Shown here: one piece after another, positions 58,273 to 64,000 of the stretch
Numbering within the stretch: the first letter of the stretch is position 1
Layout: every line of letters starts with the position of its first letter
Assembly: GCA_937982505.1 (NCBI GenBank)
Contig: CALJLV010000066.1
Location: 1-64,000 of the forward strand
DNA length: 64,000 nt
Reading direction: 5' to 3'
Origin: an uncultured Desulfobacteraceae bacterium
GTDB lineage: Bacteria; Desulfobacterota; Desulfobacteria; Desulfobacterales; UBA2174
Program-made: the position numbers and the translations under genes
The notes under the pieces: model-generated
The model's database searches: none
What the model saw: only the letters and a program-made list of their open reading frames with translations
Told to the model about the DNA's origin: nothing

Positions 58273-59603
58273 CGACCCATCGCGTCGCCATCGTGCGCTA
58301 CCAGGCGCCGGACGCATCGGTGCGCCGGGCCGTGGACCTGGCCGGGGGCCTGCCGGCCCTCAAACCCGGCGCCCGGGTCCTGATCAAGCCCAACATCGTT
58401 TACTGGACCCGGTCGGTGCCGTTTCCCAAGTGGGGTATGATCACCACCAGCCGGGTGGTCGAAGACATGGTGACCCTGCTCAAGGCGCGCGGCGTGGACC
58501 GCATCACCATCGCCGAGGGGGTGGTCACCGCCGATCCCAGGGACGCCCAGACCCCGGCCCACGCCTTTGCCACCCTGGGCTACGACATCCTGGCCAGGCG
58601 CTACGGGGTCAAGATCCGCAACGTGATGGAGGGGCGCTTCGCACCGGTGGATCTGGGCGGCGGCGTCACCCTCAAGTTCTGCGCCGAGGCCCTGGAAAGC
58701 GACCTGATCGTGGATCTGCCGGTCTTGAAGGCCCACAACCAGACCATGGTCAGCCTGGGGATCAAGAACCTCAAGGGGCTCATCGACATCCCCTCGCGCA
58801 AAAAATGCCATCGCATGGACCCCGGCGCGGACCTGCATGCCATGGTGGCCCGCCTGGCCGACGGCCTGCCGCCGGTCTTCACCCTCATCGACGGGATCTA
58901 CTCCTGCGAGAGGGGGCCGGCCTTCGACGGCAAGATGCACCGCAGCGACCTGCTCATCGCCTCGCGCGACGTACTCTCCGCCGACCTGGTGGGCGCCCGG
59001 GTCCTGGGCCACGAGCCGGCCGCCGTGCCTCACCTGGCCCACGCGGCCCGCAACCACGGCCGGCCCCTGGATCTTTCCGACGTCCAGGTGGTGGGCGAGC
59101 CCATCGCCGCCGTGGCCCGCTTTCACGCCTACGACTTCGACTACGGCCGGGACGCGGAGGGCAACTGGTTGCCCGTGGCCTTGCTCAAGCAGGGCATCCG
59201 CGGCCTGTCCTATCCCAAGTACGACCTTTCCATGTGCACCTATTGCTCGGGGGTCAACGGGGTGGTGCTCACCGCCATTCGCCATGCCTGGAAGGGGGAG
59301 CCCTTCGACGACGTGGAGATCCTGACCGGCAAGGCCATGGCGCCCAGCCCGGGAAAGAAGAAGACCATCCTGCTGGGCAAATGCATGTACCAGGCGCACA
59401 GGGACAACCCGGCAATCAACGAGATGATCGCGGTCAAGGGGTGTCCGCCCAAGCCGGATCAGATCGTTGCGGCCCTGCACCGGGCCGGCATCGGGGTGGA
59501 CCCGGCCCTGTTCGCCCACATGGACCAGTTGGCCGGCTTCTTCATGGCGCGCTACCAGGGCAAGCCGGAGTTCGACGAAGCCTTCTTCCGCGTGGCGGAG
59601 TAA
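58269..59603 (+). CDS. DUF362-domain protein
   Basis: Soluble protein of 444 aa of the DUF362 type: VAIVRYQAPDASVRRAVDLAGGL, ARVLIKPNIV, the HNQTMVSLGIKNLKGLI region and KCHRMDPGADLHAMVARLAD, then LIDGIYSCERGPAFDG. A later CTYC pair in LSMCTYCSGVNGV and KKTILLGKCMYQ with VKGCPPKPD could hold metal. DUF362 proteins are common in anaerobes next to redox enzymes; their function is not settled. It overlaps its neighbours upstream by ATGA and is followed by the Fe-S gene, so it is part of this electron-transfer operon. Confidence 0.78.
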   Translation: MTTHRVAIVRYQAPDASVRRAVDLAGGLPALKPGARVLIKPNIVYWTRSVPFPKWGMITTSRVVEDMVTLLKARGVDRITIAEGVVTADPRDAQTPAHAFATLGYDILARRYGVKIRNVMEGRFAPVDLGGGVTLKFCAEALESDLIVDLPVLKAHNQTMVSLGIKNLKGLIDIPSRKKCHRMDPGADLHAMVARLADGLPPVFTLIDGIYSCERGPAFDGKMHRSDLLIASRDVLSADLVGARVLGHEPAAVPHLAHAARNHGRPLDLSDVQVVGEPIAAVARFHAYDFDYGRDAEGNWLPVALLKQGIRGLSYPKYDLSMCTYCSGVNGVVLTAIRHAWKGEPFDDVEILTGKAMAPSPGKKKTILLGKCMYQAHRDNPAINEMIAVKGCPPKPDQIVAALHRAGIGVDPALFAHMDQLAGFFMARYQGKPEFDEAFFRVAE

Positions 59604-59687
59604 ATGTTGGATACACTGGCGGTTCTCTGCGGGGGACGGCCGCAACCGCTCCCTGGCTTGAGGCGGACCGCTGACAAAGGAGCCTTC

Positions 59688-60704
59688 ATGACCGAGCTGC
59701 GCTTCGATCCGAACCTCTGCCGGGCCTGTGCGACGGTGGACTGTCTGGTGCGCTGCCAGTACCTCGACCTCGACCTGCCCGGGGCCCGGATCGAGAAGGA
59801 TCTCATCCTGGACGGCCGGCCAAGCCGGGTCCTGACCGATTGTGTCACCTGCTACGGCTGCGAGGAATACTGCCCCCACGGCAACCACCCCTTCTACCTG
59901 ATCGTCGAGCGCCAGGAGCAGCTGGGCATCCAGCCGGCCCCGGCCCCCATCACCCGCCAGCAGCTGATCATGATGGGCGACAAGAACGACGCTCCGCCGG
60001 CCCGGGTCCAGGCCCCGGTGATCCATCTGTGCGCCTTTCCCATGCTGGCCGGCGGCATCGCCGGCCCCCTGTACGAAGACGCTTCGGTAATCGCGGGCAA
60101 CGACATTTTCTGCAATGTGATGTGGCTCCACTTCGCCCGCAACTCGGTGATCCGCGAACGGCTGCCGCGGGTCATCGCCCGAATCTGGGAGCGTTATCTG
60201 CGCGACAGCGGGGTGGACGAGATCGTCTGCTACCACGACGAGTGCTACGCCACCTTCACGCGCATCGCCCCGGCCTTCGGCATCGAGGTCCCTTTCCGCT
60301 GCGTGCATCTGTTCGAGTTTCTCGCCGGTCGCCTGGAGGCTTTGGCCGGCCGGGTCCGGCCCCTGAAGGCCCGGGCCGTCTACCAGCGGCCCTGCTCCAA
60401 TCGCCTGATTCCGGAAACCGACCGCTGGGTGGACGAGATCTTCGCCCGCATCGGGGTCGAGCGGGTGGCGCGCCGCTACGATCGTGGCACCCCCCTGTGC
60501 TGCGGCGGGGTGCTCTATGCCCACCAGCGCGACGATCTGGGCGACGACGTCCAGCGGCGCAACCTGGACGACATGCAGGCCGCCGGGGCGGCCTTCTGCG
60601 TCTTCAACTGCCCGGCCTGCATGCTGAGCCTGGGCGAGGCGGCGGCCGAGCGGGGCCTTTTTCCCATCTTCATGAGCGATCTGTGCCGGGAGGCGGTCAA
60701 ATGA
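59688..60704 (+). CDS. Fe-S protein with two N-terminal clusters and CCG-type C-terminus
   Basis: Soluble electron carrier of 338 aa. The N-terminus has CRACATVDCLVRC and CVTCYGCEEYCPHG, two ferredoxin-like [4Fe-4S] sites. The C-terminus has the heterodisulfide-reductase-related CCG pattern, PLCCGGVLYA and FNCPACML. ATG 59688 is chosen because AAAGGAG lies six bases before it; an upstream ATG at 59604 would add 28 residues with no family character. Its stop overlaps the next start (ATGA). It probably passes electrons from the flavoprotein of this operon. Confidence 0.84.
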   Translation: MTELRFDPNLCRACATVDCLVRCQYLDLDLPGARIEKDLILDGRPSRVLTDCVTCYGCEEYCPHGNHPFYLIVERQEQLGIQPAPAPITRQQLIMMGDKNDAPPARVQAPVIHLCAFPMLAGGIAGPLYEDASVIAGNDIFCNVMWLHFARNSVIRERLPRVIARIWERYLRDSGVDEIVCYHDECYATFTRIAPAFGIEVPFRCVHLFEFLAGRLEALAGRVRPLKARAVYQRPCSNRLIPETDRWVDEIFARIGVERVARRYDRGTPLCCGGVLYAHQRDDLGDDVQRRNLDDMQAAGAAFCVFNCPACMLSLGEAAAERGLFPIFMSDLCREAVK

Positions 60705-62101
60705 AGGACCATGGGGCGATGCAGAGAATCGTGCGGGAGCTGGCCGCCATCGTGGGCGACCGCCATGTCTCGGACGCCGCCGAGGAGCGCTACCTCTACG
60801 GCCGGGACATGGGCACCATGCCCCCGGCCCCGCCGGACATGGTGGTGCTGCCCGGCACGACCGCCGAGGTCCAGGCCGTGGTGCGCCTGGCCAACCGGGA
60901 ACGGGTCCCCCTGGTGCCCATGGGGGCCGGGCTGGTCCTCTCCGGGCTGACCCGGGCCCTGGCCGGCGGGATCGTGGTGGACCTCAAGCGGATGAACCGG
61001 GTGGTGGCGGTCAATGACGTCAGCCGCTACGCCGTGGTCGAGGCGGGCACGAGCCAGGGCATGCTCCAGGCCTACCTCAAAAAGCATCACCCGACCCTCA
61101 AGCATTCGCTGCCCGATGCTCCGCCCATGGCCACCATCGGCGGCAACGTCCTGATCCACGGCTCCGGGCACATGAGCTGCGCCTACGGGTTTCACTCGGA
61201 CATGCTCAACGGCCTGGAGGTGGTCCTGCCCACCGGCGAGGTGGCCCGCATCGGCAGCTGCGCGGTTTCCGACTACTGGTTCGCCCGCGCTCCGTTGCCC
61301 GATCTGGCCGGGCTCTTTCTGGGCTGGGCCGGGACCACCGGGATCGTCACGCGCCTGGCGATCAAGCTTTTCCCCCGCTACCCCTTCAACGACGTGGCGA
61401 TCTTCGTGGCCGACGATCCGGCGGTCATCCCGGATGTGCTCGGCCGCCTGACCGCGGTCCAGGTGGCCGAGGACATGACCGCCTGGATGACCCCCAAGCC
61501 GGCCTGGGCCGCCGGCCACCAGCATGTCAACATCTGCTGGGGCGGCCACAGCCGCGAGGAGCTGATCTGCAAGCGCGACCTGCTGCGCGCGGCGGTGCGC
61601 GACTACATCCAGGCCCGCACCGCCGGCTTCATGCCCCTGCCCCCGCCGCTCAAAAAGCGCTTCACCCGCCTGCCCGACAGCCAGTTGACCACCTTTGCCG
61701 ACGTGCGTAAAGGCGGCGGCTTCGAGTACGTGGGGGCCATCATGCCGGTGGACCTTTTTGCCGCGGCCTACCGCCTGGGCGTCCGGGTGGCCGAGGCCCG
61801 GGGCGTGGCCTACTCGCTGGGCGCGCGCATCATCGGCGCCAACCACTGCATGATGTTCTTTTTCGCCTACGCCTTCAACCGCGCCGACGACGCCGACGTG
61901 GCCCGGGCCCAGGGGGCCCTGGAAGAGACCAACCGGGAGGTCATCGCCCTGGGCGGGATCCCCTGGAAGGCCGAGGCCCCGGCCCAGCAGGCGATCCTGG
62001 CGCGCATGGACCCCAGCACCCGGGAGCTGATGGCGCGCCTGCGCCGGGCCGTGGATCCCAACGGAATCATGAATCCGGGCAACTGGGAGACGGAACGGTG
62101 A
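60701..62101 (+). CDS. FAD-linked oxidase, GlcD/D-lactate dehydrogenase-like
   Basis: VAO-family flavoprotein of 466 aa. The FAD domain reads PDMVVLPGTTAEVQAVVRLANRERVPLVPMGAGLVLSG, and AVVEAGTSQGMLQAYL with PMATIGGNVLIHGSGHMSCAYGFHSDMLNGLEVVLPTGEV is the flavin-binding core. The C-terminal FAD-oxidase_C ends in VDPNGIMNPGNW. Family members oxidise 2-hydroxyacids. Together with the flanking CCG-type Fe-S proteins it resembles a glycolate/D-lactate dehydrogenase complex, and with etfAB the ETF-linked lactate dehydrogenases of acetogens. The substrate is not determined. Confidence 0.87.
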   Translation: MKDHGAMQRIVRELAAIVGDRHVSDAAEERYLYGRDMGTMPPAPPDMVVLPGTTAEVQAVVRLANRERVPLVPMGAGLVLSGLTRALAGGIVVDLKRMNRVVAVNDVSRYAVVEAGTSQGMLQAYLKKHHPTLKHSLPDAPPMATIGGNVLIHGSGHMSCAYGFHSDMLNGLEVVLPTGEVARIGSCAVSDYWFARAPLPDLAGLFLGWAGTTGIVTRLAIKLFPRYPFNDVAIFVADDPAVIPDVLGRLTAVQVAEDMTAWMTPKPAWAAGHQHVNICWGGHSREELICKRDLLRAAVRDYIQARTAGFMPLPPPLKKRFTRLPDSQLTTFADVRKGGGFEYVGAIMPVDLFAAAYRLGVRVAEARGVAYSLGARIIGANHCMMFFFAYAFNRADDADVARAQGALEETNREVIALGGIPWKAEAPAQQAILARMDPSTRELMARLRRAVDPNGIMNPGNWETER

Positions 62102-62115
62102 AAGAAGGATTCCCC

Positions 62116-63282
62116 ATGGACCACGCCGAGATTCTGCACCGCTGTTTCCGCTGCGGCTACTGCAAGCTGCCGGGCAACCACGTGGACCTCAACTGCCCGG
62201 CCTACCTCGAATCGCGTTTCGAGACCTTCTCTCCCGGGGGGCGCATGTGGCTCCTGAGGGCCTGGCGCGACGGGGAGCTGGAGGCCTCGGAAAGATTCCA
62301 GCGGATTCTGTTTTCCTGCGCCACCTGCGCCAACTGCACCGAACAGTGCGTCTTTCCCAAATTCAAGGACCGGCTCCTGGACGTCTTTGCCGCCGGCAAG
62401 GCCGCCCTGGTGGAGGCCGGCAGGGTGCCGCCGGCGGTGCGCGATTATCTCACCGCCGTCTTCGATCACGGCAACCCGTTTAAGCTGCCGCCCAAACGGC
62501 GCACCCTCTGGGCCGAGGGCCTGGATCTGCCGCGCTTCGACGGCCAGGCGTATCTGCTGTGGATCGGCGATGTGGGCGCCGGGGATCCGCGCGGCCGGCA
62601 GATGGCCCGCCAGGTGGCGCGCGTGCTGCAGCGCGCCGGAATCCAGATGGGCATCCTGGGGCCGGACGAGACCAGCGACGGCAACGAGGCCGCCGCCCTG
62701 GGAGAAGGCGAACTCTTCAGCCATCTGGCGCGGCAAAACATCGCCCGCTTCCGGGAACGGGGGGTGCGGCGTATCATCACCCTGTCGCCCCACGGGTTCA
62801 ACGCCCTTTCGCGCCTGTATCCGGCCCACGGGGGCGACTTTGCCGTCTTTCACTACACCCAGATCCTGGCCCGGCACATGGACCGGCTGGCCCCGCCCAC
62901 AGGCGGCCCTCCGCTGGCGGTCACCTTCCACGATCCTTGCTATCTGGCCCGCCACAACGGCGAGGTCCAGGCCCCGCGGCGCATCCTGGCCCGCCTGCCC
63001 GGAGTGACGCTCCAGGAAATGGACCGCAGCGGCAAGAACGCCCTGTGCTGCGGGGGCGGGGGCGGCAACTACTTTACCCACCTGCTCGGCGAAGGGCCCG
63101 ACAGCGCGGCCCGGGTGCGGGTACGCGAGGCGACCGCCACCGGGACCGCCGTGATGCTCACGTGCTGTCCCACCTGCCTGGCCATGCTCGAGTCGGCCGC
63201 CGTGTCGCAAAACCTGGACGGCCGGCTGCGGGTCTGCGACCTCGCCGAGCTGGTGATGGAAAGACTGGACGGGTGCTCCTGA
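62116..63282 (+). CDS. (Fe-S)-binding heterodisulfide-reductase-like protein
   Basis: Soluble Fe-S protein of 388 aa. It has CFRCGYCKLPGNHVDLNCP and CATCANCTEQCVF at the N-terminus, and two CCG-type segments: HDPCYLARHNGEV with ALCCGGGGGNYF, and LTCCPTCLAML. This layout matches GlpC/GlcF/HdrD-type electron-transfer subunits that pair with GlcD-like flavoproteins. ATG 62116 has AGAAGGA before it. A GTG at 62098, overlapping the previous stop, is an alternative. Last gene of the rightward operon. Confidence 0.86.
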   Translation: MDHAEILHRCFRCGYCKLPGNHVDLNCPAYLESRFETFSPGGRMWLLRAWRDGELEASERFQRILFSCATCANCTEQCVFPKFKDRLLDVFAAGKAALVEAGRVPPAVRDYLTAVFDHGNPFKLPPKRRTLWAEGLDLPRFDGQAYLLWIGDVGAGDPRGRQMARQVARVLQRAGIQMGILGPDETSDGNEAAALGEGELFSHLARQNIARFRERGVRRIITLSPHGFNALSRLYPAHGGDFAVFHYTQILARHMDRLAPPTGGPPLAVTFHDPCYLARHNGEVQAPRRILARLPGVTLQEMDRSGKNALCCGGGGGNYFTHLLGEGPDSAARVRVREATATGTAVMLTCCPTCLAMLESAAVSQNLDGRLRVCDLAELVMERLDGCS

Positions 63283-63294
63283 GCGCGCCGCCCC

Positions 63295-63333
63295 TTGACA
63301 TCGCCGGCAGACCTTACCCATACTGACCGGTCA
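63295..63333 (+). promoter_or_regulatory. Promoter with palindrome before PNPOx-like gene
   Basis: TTGACA at 63295-63300 and CATACT at 63319-63324, 18 bases apart, form a plausible sigma-70 promoter. The perfect 10-bp palindrome TGACCGGTCA (63324-63333) overlaps the likely start point and could be an operator. Confidence 0.5.
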
Positions 63334-63388
63334 TCATCGCCCACGGAGCGTGAAGACGACCTCTACCGTCCCAGGAAAGGAGACCCCC

Positions 63389-63799
63389 ATGGCCAAAATG
63401 AATGCCCGCATCAAGGAACTCTTTGAAAAGGTCCAGGCCGCCGTGTTGTCCACCGCCTCCGCCGACGGGATGCCCAACGCCGTGCCGGTGGGCGCCAAGC
63501 GGGTGATCGACGAGGAAACCATCCTGATCTCCGACCAGTTTCTCAACAAGACCCGGATCAATCTGGACGCCAACCCGCAGGTGGCCGTTACCTTCTGGGA
63601 AGGCCACGAAGGCTACCAGATCAAGGGCCGGGCAACGGTGGAGACCCACGGGGAGCGTTTCGACGAAACGGCCCTGTGGATCCAGGAGCTGGGCAACAAG
63701 GTGGGCTTTCCCCTCAGGTCCAAGGGCGCCGTGATCATCAAGATCGAAGCGGTCTACGCCGTGGCCCCGGGCCCGGGGGCCGGCCGGCAGCTGGCCTGA
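63389..63799 (+). CDS. Pyridoxamine 5'-phosphate oxidase-like FMN-binding protein
   Basis: Small split-barrel flavin-binding protein of 136 aa. LFEKVQAAVLSTASADGMPNAVPVGAKRVIDEETILISDQFLNKTRINLDANPQVAVTFW is the characteristic FMN-binding fold start, with GYQIKGRATVETHG following. Such proteins bind FMN or F420 and are usually uncharacterised reductases. ATG 63389 is chosen because AAAGGAG lies just before it; an earlier in-frame ATG at 63350 adds 13 residues. Confidence 0.86.
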   Translation: MAKMNARIKELFEKVQAAVLSTASADGMPNAVPVGAKRVIDEETILISDQFLNKTRINLDANPQVAVTFWEGHEGYQIKGRATVETHGERFDETALWIQELGNKVGFPLRSKGAVIIKIEAVYAVAPGPGAGRQLA

Positions 63800-63800
63800 A

Positions 63801-64000
63801 ATGCCGCCGGACCTGATCCTCCGGGCCGGTGAGCGTGCCCGGCAGATCCTGTGCGAGGAAGGGTTGCGCCCCGAACGGGTGCGGGTGGTGGCCGGAGCCG
63901 CGGGCGGGCCCAAGTGGCTGGTGCTCAACGGGCTGGACCGGCTGCTGTTCGGCGGCTGGCTCGCCAGGGCCCGCAGCCCCCTGTTCCTGGTGGGCTCTTC
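63801..64000 (+). CDS. Patatin-like phospholipase family protein, 5' end only
   Basis: The frame opens at ATG 63801, one base after the previous stop, and runs off the window after 66 codons. The start reads MPPDLILRAGERARQIL, then VRVVAGAAGGPKWLVLNGLDRLLFGGWL and PLFLVGSS. The AGAAGGPKWLVL and following GSS stretch resemble a patatin-like family whose GSSIGAWR serine motif would come next. Most of the gene is outside, so this is tentative. Confidence 0.6.
   Translation, partial: MPPDLILRAGERARQILCEEGLRPERVRVVAGAAGGPKWLVLNGLDRLLFGGWLARARSPLFLVGS

Overview
This window is a high-GC (about two thirds by eye), gene-dense bacterial chromosome segment. Likely source: an anaerobic Desulfobacterota-type bacterium. 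This is inferred from an oxygen-sensitive glycyl radical enzyme, several CCG-domain/HdrD-like Fe-S proteins, DUF362, ETF-linked acyl-CoA metabolism, a sigma-54 activator and a TAXI binding protein. No rRNA, tRNA, CRISPR array, insertion sequence or phage gene was seen. The first ~107 bases are not genomic: they read as an error-rich Nanopore adapter joined to an Illumina P7 adapter, so the window begins at an untrimmed read or contig end.

Layout. 0.1-5.8 kb (+): hydroxyproline dehydratase (hypD), murB, a small conserved protein, an MBL-fold hydrolase and a HEAT-repeat protein. 5.9-13.6 kb: housekeeping genes on both strands (COG2509 flavoprotein, yhbY, rarD, an IHF-alpha homologue with a clear terminator, transketolase coupled to a half-size GDT1 transporter, a radical SAM protein). 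13.8-32.1 kb (+): a cell-surface region with a secreted subtilase, a TPR/beta-barrel outer-membrane protein resembling Slam translocons, a FecR-domain protein, and a 3,731-residue protein. That protein combines leucine-rich repeats, calcium-binding repeats, Ig-like repeats and a beta-helix, and ends in a Gly-rich/Cys/TM/Arg sorting tail. It overlaps a polytopic membrane protein with C-terminal helical repeats, which overlaps a CPBP-type glutamic intramembrane protease. The last three genes look like a substrate plus its dedicated C-terminal processing machinery.

32.1-44.7 kb: a sigma-54 activator is divergent from a 3,568-residue megasynthase with the order FMN barrel(s)-KS-KS(degenerate)-AT-KS-ACP-KR-DH. 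It resembles all PUFA/secondary-lipid synthase subunits fused into one chain. The intergenic region holds a -24/-12 promoter candidate, a G-quadruplex motif and a 35-bp dyad. 44.8-48.1 kb (+): a TAXI solute-binding protein without permease genes overlaps, in a likely operon, a hybrid histidine kinase.

48.3-63.3 kb: a catabolic region built around a bidirectional operator at 55.30-55.33 kb, where mirrored TTGACA boxes flank a 26-bp inverted repeat. Leftward run a histidine phosphatase, an ACAD10/11-like acyl-CoA dehydrogenase, a TetR regulator, a methyltransferase and an ACAD10/LvaA-like kinase, which together suggest 4-hydroxyacid catabolism through phosphorylated acyl-CoAs. An Fe-S protein and a DadA/PuuB-like oxidase follow. 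Rightward run etfB, etfA, a 3-hydroxyacyl-CoA dehydrogenase, a DUF362 protein, an Fe-S protein, a GlcD-like flavoprotein and a second Fe-S protein, recalling ETF-linked 2-hydroxyacid dehydrogenases. The window ends with a PNPOx-like protein and the start of a patatin-like gene.
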